A stretch of 64,000 nt of DNA from Athripsodes cinereus (Eukaryota; Arthropoda; Insecta; Trichoptera; Leptoceridae): NCBI GenBank assembly GCA_947579605.1, contig OX388319.1, positions 2,294,001 to 2,358,000 of the forward strand. The letters run 5' to 3'. This document shows, in pieces, positions 20,680-31,544 of this stretch. The notes below the pieces were generated by a model that saw only the letters and a program-made list of their open reading frames with translations, was not told the DNA's origin and did not search any database. Both the position numbers and the translations under genes were made by a program. Every line of letters starts with the position of its first letter. Within the stretch, counting starts at the first letter, position 1.

Positions 20680-22318
20680 TGATTATTATTATAATAATAA
20701 TATGGAGCTTAAAAGTTTTCTCTTTCGGGGCTACTTCCAATGAAAATGTAAATATAATATAATAATAATAATCGGACTATTTATATGTGGCGCCGTTTAA
20801 TGATCCGTCACCATCTCAAGGGCGCCGTGACTTCTCCCGAACAGTAGTGTTTTCAACTTGGTTCTAAACGTGGCTGTGGACTGATTCACCCTCAGATCTG
20901 TGGGCAGTCTGTTCCAGACGGATGGCGCGGCGGCTCTGAAGCTCCTTTCTGCAAATTTGGAGGTGTTCGCCATATTGGGTTTCACGAGTTTGTTGACAGC
21001 AGAAGAGGCCGAGCGCAGCGGTCGTCTCGGAGTTTCGTCGACGGAACAGAGTTCGGTTAGACATGTGGGTGCCGTGCCGCATAAGGCCTTGTGGACAGTG
21101 AGACACAATTTAAACTCCACTCTCTCTGGGACCCTCAGCCAATGTAGATCTTTTAGTAGTGGAGTGATGTGGCAACGCTTGTTCTCTCTGTAGATAGTCT
21201 TGGCGGCAGCATTAAAAGCCATCTGGAGGCGATTGAGAAGAGTCTGGGGCAGTCCTGTGTATATGATGTTGCAGTAATCCAGACGAGAGATGACAAAGGA
21301 GGCGATCAGACTTTTTACTGCATCTACAGATAGATTTTTGGATACGAGATGCAGTTGACGAATGTGGAAAAAGGCTGTACTTACTGTCCTGGATACTTGG
21401 GCTTCCATGGAGAGTGCTTCGTCCAGTAAGACGCCGAGAACGGATATTGTGCGCGATGGTGTTATGTTGGTGCCAGTGACAGAGATTTGTTTGGTGTCTA
21501 TGAGATGTTGACGTCCTGGGGAGGCAACCCACATAAATTCGGTTTTGGTTGGATTCAGTTTTAGGCGTCTCTGGGCCATTATGGACGAGAGTTTTTCAAC
21601 GCACCGGAGAGTGGTAGCCACTAGATTGTCCTTTTGATCCGGGCTACAGAAACTAACAAGGACACGATCGTCGGCGTATGCGTAGTTTTGCATGCCACAC
21701 TCTTCCAGGAGGCGGTCAATGCATCCTATGTACAATATAAACAGTATTGGACCAAGGACTGATCCTTGCGGTACTCCTTGAGTAACGACATCTTCGTTGG
21801 TTGACCCAGATTCCACTTTTACGGACCACCTTCTATTGGTTAGATAGCATCGCAGCCATTCCAGAATGGTTCCGTGAATATTGTATTCGGTCTCCAGACA
21901 TTGAAGGAGCATTGTGTGATCCACGGTGTCGAAGGCGGCGCTCATGTCGAGGACCGTCACTAGGCCGATGTTTCCTGATGCGACGCCCGTTATTAAGTCG
22001 GATGTCAGTCTTGTAAGGGCGGATTCGGTGGAATGGTTTTTCCTGTAAGCGAATTGGTAACTCTGATATAAGTCGTTGCTTTCAAGGTAAGCTGTCAGCT
22101 GGGATGCAATTACGCGCTCGAGTACCTTAGATAGAAAAGGAAGGTTGGAGATAGGCCGGTAATTGGTTGCGTCGTCGGCGTCGAGTGTGCTCTTTTTGAG
22201 AAGCGGAATTACATGCGACACTTTCCAGAGTGCTGGTATAATGCCACGCGTTAAAGAGAGTTCGAAAATCTGTGTGATAAGTTCTCGTATATTGTATCTC
22301 CGAGTAGATATCCTTAAA
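20680..22318 (-). mobile_element. CR1-like non-LTR retrotransposon, 5'-truncated
   Basis: On the minus strand the element runs from within the reverse transcriptase (reading frame open from about 22318) to a 3' UTR containing TTAAACGGCGCCACATATA. It ends in an AT-rich ATTATTATTATAATAATA microsatellite at about 20680-20703. Upstream of the first methionine the frame encodes RELITQIFELSLTRGIIPAL, the expected lead into the reverse transcriptase, so the true start lies further 5' and was lost. Endonuclease and ORF1 are absent. The 3' signature (CTCAAGGGCGCC on plus) is shared with tails at 43798 and 48001. Confidence 0.88.
20797..22221 (-). CDS. CR1-like reverse transcriptase, 474 codons, open
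   Basis: RNA-directed DNA polymerase that would copy its own RNA at a nicked chromosomal target. Visible motifs in order: NYRPISNLPFLSKVLERV (about residues 20-37), FAYRKNHSTESAL (57-69), motif A LDMSAAFDTVDH (91-102), GVPQGSVLGPILF (149-161), the catalytic AYADD (181-185), LKLNPTKTEF, then VLGVLLD. The C-terminal half has RLDYCNIIYTGLP, LLKDLHWLRVPERVEFKLC, SVWNRLPTDLR and FRTKLKTLLFGRSHG, which is typical of the CR1/L2/Rex group. No internal stop or frameshift. The methionine used is internal; no endonuclease domain remains, so the copy cannot be autonomous. Its openness suggests a fairly recent insertion. Confidence 0.9.
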   Translation of the reverse strand: MSHVIPLLKKSTLDADDATNYRPISNLPFLSKVLERVIASQLTAYLESNDLYQSYQFAYRKNHSTESALTRLTSDLITGVASGNIGLVTVLDMSAAFDTVDHTMLLQCLETEYNIHGTILEWLRCYLTNRRWSVKVESGSTNEDVVTQGVPQGSVLGPILFILYIGCIDRLLEECGMQNYAYADDRVLVSFCSPDQKDNLVATTLRCVEKLSSIMAQRRLKLNPTKTEFMWVASPGRQHLIDTKQISVTGTNITPSRTISVLGVLLDEALSMEAQVSRTVSTAFFHIRQLHLVSKNLSVDAVKSLIASFVISRLDYCNIIYTGLPQTLLNRLQMAFNAAAKTIYRENKRCHITPLLKDLHWLRVPERVEFKLCLTVHKALCGTAPTCLTELCSVDETPRRPLRSASSAVNKLVKPNMANTSKFAERSFRAAAPSVWNRLPTDLRVNQSTATFRTKLKTLLFGRSHGALEMVTDH

Positions 22319-22449
22319 AGTCATAATATACTCGTATAAATAATTAACTGAAAAATATCTCGATCTATCTAAACTATTAATGAATCTCAGACGAGTGTGG
22401 TAGCCAGATGACTAATTACGTTTAATATTTATATAATAATGCCAATTTT

Positions 22450-22560
22450 ATTCTCCGTGAGTAAAAAATAAGACATTCCGGATGGATGACATGGATGTCA
22501 TCCATCCGGAATGTCTTATTTTTCCTTCATCGCTGAATCCAATATGTCCGAAATAATTGA
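22450..22560 (+). mobile_element. Family A fragment carrying a perfect hairpin
   Basis: TTCTCCGTGAGTAAAAAAT, AAGACATTCCGGATGGATGA leads into a perfect inverted duplication of itself, after which the family resumes with CTTCATCGCTGAATCCAA. Outside the hairpin the order is that of a normal plus-oriented copy (CTCCGTGCC, AAGACATTCAGGATG, CATCGCTGAATTC). Confidence 0.75.
22464..22523. repeat. Perfect 29-bp inverted repeat with 2-bp spacer
   Basis: The left arm 22464-22492 ends GGATGGATGACAT, then GG, then the right arm starting ATGTCATCCATCC and ending GTCTTATTTTT. All 29 positions pair. It lies inside a family A copy that normally has no such palindrome. Confidence 0.95.
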
Positions 22561-23882
22561 GTTTGAAAAGCAAACTCAAAGGCTAAGGGATTTATTGATG
22601 TGGAAGAAATAATACTATTTTTCAGAAATATTTGTAATTGCTTAATACTGGTTTTTAACTAAATATTCAAATAGCGAAAGTACAACTAGAATTAAGGCAT
22701 GACTGTTGTAATAGATTGTAATAGACTGAGTATCCCCACATAATAAAATTCAAAAAGTCAAGGAAAATAAGGACGTGATCGAAAAACATAATTTCCCCTA
22801 AACAAGTGGATGAAAATAAGAAATGTATGATAATAATTATTAATACGAAGAGTTTGATTCACCCACAGAATTCACGTCACTAGCAAGTACCTAAACGATT
22901 TATCGGCGTTCTTTTTATTGTTCTTTACATTATTTTTGTAAAGTTCCACGCCTGCGCGAATATTTCATTAATCTTTTATCATGTAAATTATGCATGCTCA
23001 TCCAAGGGATTTCTTTGCAACAATAGTCCACCTACACTTCTCCTCGTAATAATTTCTGTCGATATGAGACCCGAGTTTCACATTTCTAAAACATAAACCA
23101 GAACACACCCTTTCATTACAAAATGACTCGTTATGGCAATAGAGTCAGAGAACTGGTATCATTAGTAGACGAGACTCAATTTGAGCAAACTCGTCCTAAA
23201 TGGATGAGTTTTAAGCCTTATATTTTTTGAAAAACGAATGTATGACGAGGTTTATGTGCATCTACAACAGACAAACGTAGAAAGTCGAAAATGAGATACG
23301 ACGCAACCGCTGCGAATATAATATATCAAAATGCGTCGAGCTTCCTCAAACGAAGTAGTAGTTGTCGTTATTTAAGAAGGTTGTTTGTATTGTATTATTA
23401 TAATATCATGTTCGTGTTGCCGAAAAACCAACAACATCACCACCGCGGTGTAATTTTATTACAAACAAAGTTACGAGCTACGACCGACGCCGACGTCTCG
23501 TGGGTGAAAACGAATACGGAAACGATAACAGAAACGTATAATATTATGTTCAACAATAATAACGATAACAATAAACAAAGATAACAAGTTTTTCTTTCTT
23601 TTGGGAGACTTTCAGGAATTTTTTAGAAAGCTAACGTAAGAATACCGAAATTTCAGGAATTGTTTGACATACGGGTTGACAAATAATTTAATTATATGAG
23701 ATGAAAAGGAACCCGTTAGTAAAAATGGAAAATTCTCCATAAATATAAAATCGATTATCTCAATTACTTCAATATCTTTTTTGTGATATTTTGTAGAAAA
23801 ATCTATGAAAAATATATCGGAACAATGAAATGTGAAAATATTAAAAGTTTCATATTGATTTTGGCAGTCACATAAAAGATTT
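22561..23882. other. Unassigned sequence
   Basis: No family motif found. One open frame at 23291-23584 (97 codons, plus) ends in an asparagine-rich, low-complexity stretch and has no recognisable domain; I do not call it a gene. Confidence 0.4.
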
Positions 23883-24272
23883 TAGATTATCCACCACGAT
23901 AATGTAAGCTCTCACACATCAGTTTAAACAAGTGCATTTTTGAGCATTCAAAACATTGAATTGATGGGTCATCTACCGCACAATCTGGACTTGGCACCCA
24001 ATGATTTCTTCCTATTCCCGCAGATCAAAAATAAATTGTGAGGTCAACGTTTTTCGACGCCTCAAGAGGCGGTTGATGCGTTCAAATGACGTGTTCTGGG
24101 GTAACTCAATCGAACTGGAAAAAGGGCTTCGAAAATGGGTCTAAACGCATGCAAAAGTGTATTGATCTTCATGGAGAATATTTTGAAAAACAATTAAGCC
24201 ATTTTCGATTAAAACGATTATAAATATTTGTTTTTACTTGTCTATCTCAAAACTTAAATAGCAACCCTCGTA
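23883..24272 (+). pseudogene. mariner transposase C-terminal remnant with 3' terminal repeat
   Basis: Translation gives IHHDNVSSHTSV (carrying the second catalytic aspartate), then AFLSIQNIELMGHLPHNLD, LAPNDFFLFPQIKNKL (third aspartate in the PND context), GQRFSTPQEAVDAFK and HGEYFEKQ. This order is diagnostic of mariner DD34D transposases. Stops after SV and NKL and at least one frameshift inactivate it. The end AACTTAAATAGCAACCCTC, GTA at 24272 would be the right terminal inverted repeat. The left half, DNA-binding domain and left terminal repeat are missing. Confidence 0.9.
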
Positions 24273-24384
24273 GAAAATACAATAAAGTATTTTTTTTTTA
24301 TTTCTGCAGCAGGAACAGTGAATGAATGTATTTATTTCACAGGTTCACCTTATTAACATAGAGGTCGTGCAATTTTTAATCACT

Positions 24385-24632
24385 AAAACATAAAATATAT
24401 ATGGAAAATTCACACAGGTCGAGTTGAACGTAAAATAAGATTTAATCATACGTTGCAGGTTCCAACGCGTCGATACACAATATACAAAGCACCATACACA
24501 TTCACATGTAACAGATAGACCTAGAACAATTTTAAAAAGGTAATTTTTCATTTTTCCCGGCCGATAATCGAACCAGGGTCTTCCGGGTTCAAAGACAAGA
24601 ACGTTCCATTCAATACACCATGATCATGACTA
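24385..24632 (-). mobile_element. SINE-A, decayed copy
   Basis: On the minus strand the head contains GACCCTGGTTCGATTATCG (B box) and the tail has the family end ACCTGTGTGAATTTTCCATA. Internal CACATGTAACAGATAGACC matches the family on plus. It is more diverged than the copies at 50202 and 56965, and its A box is hard to see. Confidence 0.72.
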
Positions 24633-25654
24633 CCGTTCGTAACTACAACAGTTCAATTGGTATTAATAAAAAGTAGTGATACAAATACATAATATATTAA
24701 AAATCGTACATCTGAGAATAACGAATTGTGACTAATGCGACATCATTGTAGAGTTTTCAAAGAATTGGGGATAGAAAATATATTATTGTAACAAAGTACG
24801 GAGACGAGGGTCAGACAATACTGCCTACTCTTTCACAACGCCAGGAATAGTTTTGAATACAACAATTTTTCAACGACAACAATAGCAATAAAAAGATTGT
24901 TAGAAAGAAGCCTTCTCCCATATGAATACGTGAAACATATTACAATAATTTCACTGTATTGCCTAATGCTGGTAATAAATTCGCTAAACAGTCAGTTCGC
25001 TTTAAATATTACAGTCGTTCTTTATTTAAGATAAACATAAATTATGTAAAATATTTAATCTCAGAAATATCTAAAGTAGACTTTAATATAAGGAGAATAG
25101 TACAAGCTACTGCAATTGAGCATTAAGGGCAAGATCGAGAGAAAGCTGTGTCTCGTCTGAAATTGTAAAACAATGACAAAATATCTCAAATTTCTATACC
25201 AAGGCGACGGTTCGTGGGGTACAGTTTGGCACAGTTGATATTCATCTATATAAAGAACTAGTAAAAAGAGATCCTAAAAATAAATTGTCATTGTTTATGA
25301 ATGAATTTGGTAAAGAGAAAGTTCATTGTCAACTATGTTTCAAAAGAACCTAAAACTAAATTATAATTGTTTCTCTACGAATTTGGTAACAAAAAGGAGG
25401 ACGGTTATCGTATATTACTATTTAAAGTTTCAATACATTGCTATTTCTTCCTTCAAAACAGAACAAAAAACTTTCATTCTCCTGCTCCTAAACACACGCA
25501 ACCTCTATATGAGATAAGTAAAATACAGTTCTTAATGTCAAAATCGAGAATTAATAGGTACATTTGTATTGGACTAATGCTGAATACATGTACTGAAAAC
25601 TACTGAAATAGTTTTGATTTGAGTTTAAATACATACATACCAGCCACGTACTTT
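24633..25654. other. Unassigned AT-rich sequence
   Basis: AACTAGTAAAAAGAGATCCT / AAAAATAAATTGTCATTGTT (25257-25296) is partly echoed at 25342-25372 (AAAGAACCTAAAACTAAATT), suggesting a short diverged tandem duplication. No gene recognised. Confidence 0.35.
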
Positions 25655-25872
25655 CTTAGCAGGGTAGGCTGAAAGGTCGAGCGCCTCTTACTTCTGTCCT
25701 TGCACACGCTTTTTATTTCCATTACATCCATCCAATTTTCATACATATTCTCCTGTTCATTGTTTTCAGAGCGTGTCCATCCTTAAAAATGTGGTCTACA
25801 TTAATTCTCAGCCAGCCACGCCTCCGAGTAACAATTCTCTTACACATGCAAGTATTTTTTTGTAGCTCTGTC
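25655..25872 (-). mobile_element. TATG-tailed non-LTR retrotransposon, 3' part, decayed
   Basis: The minus strand encodes RRRGWLRINVDHIFKDGHA and LKTMNRRICMKIGWM with stops and shifts, matching RRRGRPRIKW and LNRRACMRN of the copy at 26935. The 3' side has GCAGGGTAGGCTGAAAGGTC and a preceding TACATACATACC microsatellite. Confidence 0.78.
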
Positions 25873-26810
25873 TTTTTTCATTATTTCCAGATAGCAAAAC
25901 CACCGTAGCTTATTAACATTCTTGGTTGCTTGAGTAAGTTTATAGCAATAAATCGACCGTTTAGACAAATGGTTATTCTTACACAATAAAAATTGATATT
26001 CAAAGGGTACAATGCACGTCCACTAAGAGTATTAAGTGAAAAACATGGTTACAGCTTTTATACTACTGTAAAAAGCTTTCGCACCGATGTCATTTATTGA
26101 TGTCCACACGAAAAAGGAAAAGAAATATAGGTGGTTTGAAATACAACGTACAAAAGAAAATCTTTTCTTGAATGTTGTTACAAGTCAGGAAATTTTTCTT
26201 GCTTTGTGTTCAGAATAAAAAGGAAATAATTTGGTAAATCCCACACGTTTTGAAACTGAACTGTGGAGATTTTGATTAATTTTTCTTAAATCATTTATCA
26301 TTTGGCATCCCACTTACAAAAACAGGAATTGAGTCGTGGCTGGGCATAGATACAAAGTCCAAATTTACATTTTCCCAAAGAAAGCTATTTATTTTTGTTC
26401 CTGTCATAAATTTAGAGAAGGAAATGATACACTATGCACTGGATGTTCCTTCAGTCGGCTTGAATTCTGTCAATGTCAATCACTCAATTTATTCTAGTAT
26501 TTAATGGTAAGGTTTTTGCTACTGGAATACTTTATTTATTTGAAAATAGATATGCGCAAAAAAGCACATCAAATACATTAAGAAAAAAAACAAACATTAA
26601 AATAATGGTGGGCCCTATTACGGAGATAATTTGAATACATGTTTAAAGTTAACTGGGCCGATCGCAATCCGAGATCAACCCAACATCCCGAAGTATCTGA
26701 GAAAACATCAAAAGGGCAACGAAGTAATCCCAATGGTCTAACTAAAAACACCAAGATGCTATGAAACAATGATTTCATGCTTTCTGTTTAACATTATCAA
26801 TTAATATAGG
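25873..26810. other. Unassigned AT-rich sequence
   Basis: No supportable feature. The stretch 26600-26760 is GC-richer and could be a decayed upstream part of the CR1-like tail that follows, but no motif confirms it. Confidence 0.4.
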
Positions 26811-26890
26811 AAACACAGACCATGACCCAGTTTAAGACCCAATTGAAAAAATATCTTCTAAAGAAATCGTATGGATTGAGATGAATATAA
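26811..26890 (+). mobile_element. CR1-like C-terminal tail, short remnant
   Basis: Encodes TQTMTQFKTQLKKYLLKKS, YGLR and a stop. It aligns with FRTKLKTLLFGRSHG of the copy at 20797 and FKNQLKTYLFKKSHG of the copy at 48001. Only about 25 codons remain. Confidence 0.65.
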
Positions 26891-26934
26891 CACCATTTCT
26901 AATATTTTGCATACGCTAGTTAATACTACACTCT

Positions 26935-27460
26935 GCACTCTGTGCACTCTGCTATCTTAGTGCCAACACTTATGTATGCAAGTGAGACGTGGACATGGTT
27001 AAAGAAGGATGAAAATGGCATAAATGCAGTGGAAATGAGATCGTTGAGAAGGATGTGTGGCAAAAGTCTGAGAGATCGTGTGCGTAACAGTGATATACGA
27101 AAGGAATGTGGAATGAAAGTTGGTGTAATAACAAGGATGAATGTAAATAAGTTAAGATGGTTGGGGCACGTGGAAAGAATGAATGAGGACAGAATGACTA
27201 AGAAAATATATTTGGCTGAGAGGAATGGTGCTCGGAGACGCGGACGTCCGAGGATTAAATGGCAAGATCATTTAAATCAAATCCTACAGGACGGTCACTT
27301 GTTGAGCACATTGAACAGGAGAGCATGCATGAGGAATTGTATGACAGTGACGGAACCGAAAGATGTATGCAAGGATAGAAGGATAGAAGGAAGTGGCGCT
27401 CGATCCTTTCTGCCTACCCCGCGAGGGAAACGGCGTGATGGTATGTATGTATGTAGTTAA
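26935..27460 (+). pseudogene. TATG-tailed non-LTR retrotransposon, C-terminal open segment of 172 codons
   Basis: An open frame from 26942 encodes the post-palm C-terminal domain: VPTLMYASETWTWLKK, NAVEMRSLRRMCGKSLRDRV, KLRWLGHVERMNEDRMTKK, RRRGRPRIKWQDHLNQILQD and LNRRACMRNCMTV. This order (YGSETW, RRL-MRR-G, RWLGHV-RM, GRP--W-D) is standard for insect non-LTR elements. The catalytic part is missing. The frame overruns into the untranslated end (GCCTACCCCGCGAGGGAAAC), and the element ends in GGTATGTATGTATGTAG. It is the least damaged copy of its lineage here. Confidence 0.85.
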
Positions 27461-28969
27461 TACTATTAAACATCCATCCAATGCACCCTTGTGGTGTAGC
27501 TATCCACTAAATGGCGCTATAAAAACCATCCGGAAATTTTATTTGAATCATCCCGATTTCGTACACTAGAAAACTTTACAATGAAATATTTATTTATTAA
27601 ATTAACACCCTGAGCTTTTATATAACTTTATATATAGGCATAATATAATAGCACATTAATATAACATTATTATATGTATGCCAACAACTCGACAAATCGA
27701 GTATCGTGAGCGAATCAGTTTCACGGCGGATCTGTCTGTGCTGCATCCACTCTGCTGTGTCATTTCAGATGACTTAATAGGCCAATCTGAGACAAGCACA
27801 CTCTGTCGCATTTGGGACATGGATGCACTCCCGCAGGTGGGCCTTGGTGTCTTCTTTCATTGATATAACATTAACACAACCTCACTACACAGTTATACAT
27901 ATTCTAACATTATAAAAATAGGCGGTTTACTCTAATTTTTATGAAATAGATTTCGTACACAAAATAAATAAATGAATACTCCAACATAAAGATATGGGTT
28001 ACTAATTTGAAGAAATTCTGAAGATTGTAGGGTACAACACCGAACAAAAGTGTTTGTTTTAATTTTCAGTTTTGAAAAGAATTTAAAAAAGAATGCCGAG
28101 ATCTTCATTTTAGGGCTGGGTTTGGTGATTATTCATAATTAATTAGAAGATGAAAAAGAAAAATAAAACTTTTAATTAGAACATTTGCGGGCATTTTCGA
28201 GTTAAAGAGATGAGTTTAATCTGAATAACAAAGGAAAACGATGATGAAGATAACAGAACAAAAAACAAGCGATAAGTTCCACAGGGGATGGGGGTGAAAA
28301 ACAGTGGCGGGACGAGATGATTCTAAAATTAAAAACAAAATAGAATAAAAAATGAAAAAAAAACTAAATAAGTTGACAACTTAAAACCACTTTAACAGCG
28401 TGTTTAAGAAATGATAACATATCGTGAATTACAGGGTCTTAAACTTTCAACTGTCCAACTCTTAACTGTTAGTAAACTGATGTGCTAATTACTTGTTGAC
28501 CTAATAAAAGATGTGATCTATATATAAACTGTCTAGGGGTCGGTTCTTATAACCAGTCTATTCATAGCCATCAGTTAAAATCGAATGTTTAATATAAAAG
28601 ATTTATACTGACAGTAGATAATGAAGATTACTGAAACCTACTGTAAATATTATGTACATAGACAAAATCATATTGCTTAGCCTGGGGGAATGGTTAAAGT
28701 AACACAGATTAAAAAAAATTACCTAACACATTATTTGATTTGTTCAATAAACAAATGAGAAATGAAACAGGATGGCAAAATATTTAGAATGAATGTTAAT
28801 ATGGACTTTTTAAAGCACAATCAAAGGTTTCTTTGGGCCGTCAACAAAAGTTAGAAATCGAGCGTTTGCGATAAGCTCGCTCTTTATATGTTTATTGCAT
28901 TAAATAAGAATATATTTTTTTCGAGTAAAGTTGTTTGTTATCAATGTATTGAAAAAAAATGAATAATTA
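27461..28969. other. Unassigned sequence with a GC-rich patch
   Basis: Positions 27678-27860 are GC-richer and open for 61 codons on plus (ATGCCAACAACTCGACAAAT to GGCCTTGGTGTCTTC). The tract TGTCATTTCAGATGACTTAA, TGGGACATGGATGCACTCCC looks like part of an unassigned retroelement. The rest is AT-rich without recognisable content. Confidence 0.4.
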
Positions 28970-29186
28970 AAATTACCCGTGGAGCAACCTACAAGTAATA
29001 GATCTTCCATTCTTTTCCGTAATTTTTCAAGCATCCTGCAAAAAGCGGGCAAAAACGACAGTTAATATACAAATACATCTAAAACTCTGGTATGAGAACA
29101 CATCCAGAAGGTCTTAATTTTTTGTAATCTAATCTCTGGGCTTCCCCATTTGTGGGATTTGTCATGATGGTTTAGTAAGTACGAAA
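28970..29186 (-). mobile_element. Family A short repeat, nearly full length
   Basis: Distal end ACCCGTGGAGCAACCTACAA, then TTCCATTCTTTTCCGTAAT, CAAGCATCCTGCAAAAAGC, ACACATCCAGAAGGTCTTAA and the terminus GCTTCCCCATTTGTGGGAT, TTGTCATGATGGTTTAG. About 215 bp with both ends identifiable. Confidence 0.78.
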
Positions 29187-29474
29187 AATATTTTGGGATG
29201 GGAAGGATGGATGAATAAGTAAATAAAAAAGATGGAAAAAATATACACACGCGCCACCACTGTAAATCATATCTTATTCTGAGAAGCGAGTTAACTCCGC
29301 GAAGAAAATTGAAATTGTTAATGAAAAGAGAAAAGTAATACAGTTGTTATTCATTCGCGGTGAAAAATATTACAAATTTACCAACGAGTTAAACAACCAA
29401 ATGAATAAGCTTCATTTAAACTTCTGGCTAATATATGTATAATATTATTCAATCATATTTTTTCTACCTGTAGT

Positions 29475-29648
29475 TGATAAGTATACCAGCAAGATGGAGC
29501 GACCAAATTAAGGAGGCCACACAGAGTTCACTACACGGTGCCTTACACATGGCGGAGGATCGCTCAAGGTGGAGACAGATGGTCTACAGAACGAGGCATG
29601 ATGGGAACGATCCTCAAGATTGAGGGACCGACGAAGATGATGATGGTG
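29475..29648 (+). pseudogene. Non-LTR retrotransposon C-terminal tail (HGALHMAEDRSRWR type)
   Basis: Encodes PARWSDQIKEATQSSLHGAL, HMAEDRSRWRQMVYRTRHDG, NDPQD and a stop, followed by GACGAAGATGATGATGG. Pattern RW-DQI, then A-DR--WR--V is the usual last block of insect LINE reverse transcriptases. A minus-strand relative lies at 42365-42480. Confidence 0.78.
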
Positions 29649-30244
29649 AGTTAATAAGAGATAAATAATTAGAAAGCTTTTATCTTTATTTATCCCTTAG
29701 CACTACCTCTCTTGTAGAGCAGGCAGAGAAAACGGAACGCCAGACGATTGTGTTCTAACACTCGTTTTTGGCATAGAAAAGACATTTGATTCACTCAAAT
29801 TCTCGCCCCCTCCCTTTCACTAAAATTCGCTATAATTTCACTTACAACTTTGAAAAAGCACAAGTACAATATTTTTAAATTATAAAAATGAGAATAAAAT
29901 TTAATAAAAAAAAAAACACTGATGTCTGGCCATCAATCATCACAGACAAAAATGTAGAATGAGGGGTGGGGGGGGGGGCAGTCAGATAAACCAAAACGGG
30001 GAAAGTGTGTGGGGGCTGTAATCATTTTGAAGTACACTGTCAACAGAATGGAATACAATATAATGATGTAATTGGGTAAAAGAGCGAATACCGGCCACAA
30101 TCCTGTTTTTATTTATTTTATTTTTTATTTTATTTATTCTGTAAGGATCAAACAGTTGAAACAATAGAAACATTCAAAGACAACGAGCAAACCAATTAAG
30201 ATCCCTTTCTTACCAATCTAATAAACGTAAATTTGAGATTTGCT
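29649..30244. other. Unassigned sequence with a poly-G run
   Basis: Contains GAGGGGTGGGGGGGGGGG at 29961-29978, conspicuous in AT-rich DNA, and TTTTATTTATTTTATTTTTT near 30107. TTATTTATCCCTTAGCACTA followed by GAGCAGGCAGAGAAAACGGA (29687-29740) may be a remnant of a minus-strand retroelement 3' end (compare GGGGTAGGCAGAAAGGA). Confidence 0.4.
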
Positions 30245-30420
30245 AAAACACATAAAAATGTAAAAAAAATGAATATGTAAAAAATGTATAAAATGTAAAA
30301 ATGTTAATGTATATAAATGTAAAAAATTATTAAAATGTAAAAGTGTAAAAAAATGTATATAAATGTAAAAAATTATAAAAATGTAAAAAAAATTATAAAA
30401 TGTAAAAAAGTAAATAAATG
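30245..30420. repeat. Degenerate TGTAAAAA minisatellite
   Basis: About twenty irregular repeats of ATGTAAAAA with insertions such as TATATAA and ATTAT (AATGTAAAAATGTTAATG, AATGTAAAAAATTATTAAAA). Composition is almost entirely A, T and G on this strand. The long minus-strand open frame across it is a by-product of the low complexity. Confidence 0.8.
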
Positions 30421-30484
30421 CAAATTTATTCGAGTAAAATATGTAGAGCTTCGAGAATTCGAACAAGAACAAAAAAATTCGGGA

Positions 30485-30738
30485 AAAAAAAGTAGAGCAT
30501 CTGGCAAAGAATCGGTCTCCCACTCTTTTCCGCAAGTTTCAAATGTCTTGTTAACGGCAATTAGTGTTCGAGAGAAAAAATTACATTTTACATCTAAAAT
30601 TAAACGATGAGGTATGTTCCTCATCCTGAATGCCTTAATTAATATTTGTCGACACGGAGAGGACAGCTTGTATGTTTATTACATGCGGCTGGTCTTCTAG
30701 TTAACCCACTTGTGGGATATAGTTGTAGAAGTACATTT
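30485..30738 (-). mobile_element. Family A short repeat, nearly full length
   Basis: Distal GAGCATCTGGCAAAGAATC, TCCCACTCTTTTCCGCAAG, then GAGGTATGTTCCTCATCCTG, AATTAATATTTGTCGACACG, GAGAGGACAGCTTGTATGTT and the terminus AACCCACTTGTGGGATATAG. The final TGCCGTGATGGTA is degenerate. Good reference copy for the family's distal half. Confidence 0.8.
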
Positions 30739-31544
30739 TATCGTTGTTGATTTTGTCATGTTATTTGTAGCAACTTAAGTTTGAAAACGTCATCGCACGT
30801 CAAAACCTAGATTACTGTCATAGATTCACAAGTAAAACAAAAATCATATTTTGCGCTTAATAATATATTTTGTAATTATTAAATCGATGTGAAATCAAGT
30901 TTTGTCTCCCATTTCCATAAAATGTTAATGATACATCATTGGCAAAATTCGCCTATTGACGTTATATTCAAGCGTATATATGGTCGATAAATGCTTCCTC
31001 CTAAGAATTACCATTTGTTTTTTTTGACAACTATTTACAAAATGACAATGAAGGTATCACTTAGTTAAATGTTGGGACACTGTCCCAGTACCAAGCAGAG
31101 CAATAATCCTAATAACAAAAAATGAATGAAAAAAAAAAACGGCTACAAAGAAAATAATAATAAAAAAAAACATTACTAAACACTCTCACATTAAATGTGA
31201 TTATATAATGAATGCTGTATCTTTGTGTGTATATTTCAAATGAACCGATTAAATATTTCAACAATTCAGCGAAGTTTTTTAAACAATACAAGAGTTGGAG
31301 AAAAATTTAATATAAATCCGTTTTAGATATAATCAGCACCATTGAGATGGATGGAGCTTTATTTTTTTAATTGTATTTATTCTTTTTGGACATCATCATT
31401 ATATAACAGTGTTAACAAAATGTAAAATGCTAAATAAAACTATACAAAATTTTAAATAATTGCACGATGTGCAGTGGCGAGATTATCACTATCAAGTGAT
31501 TTCTTCCATCTAACCAATACACATTGAGATATACCTTTTTAAAA
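30739..31544. other. Unassigned AT-rich sequence
   Basis: No gene or boundary recognised; an A-rich run lies at 31120-31170. Confidence 0.4.

Noticed and set aside
23291..23584. 97-codon frame ending in an asparagine-rich tract
   Set aside because: The tract is a translated AAT/AAC microsatellite and the rest has no recognisable family.
30218..30535. 105-codon minus-strand frame
   Set aside because: By-product of the C-poor TGTAAAAA minisatellite.
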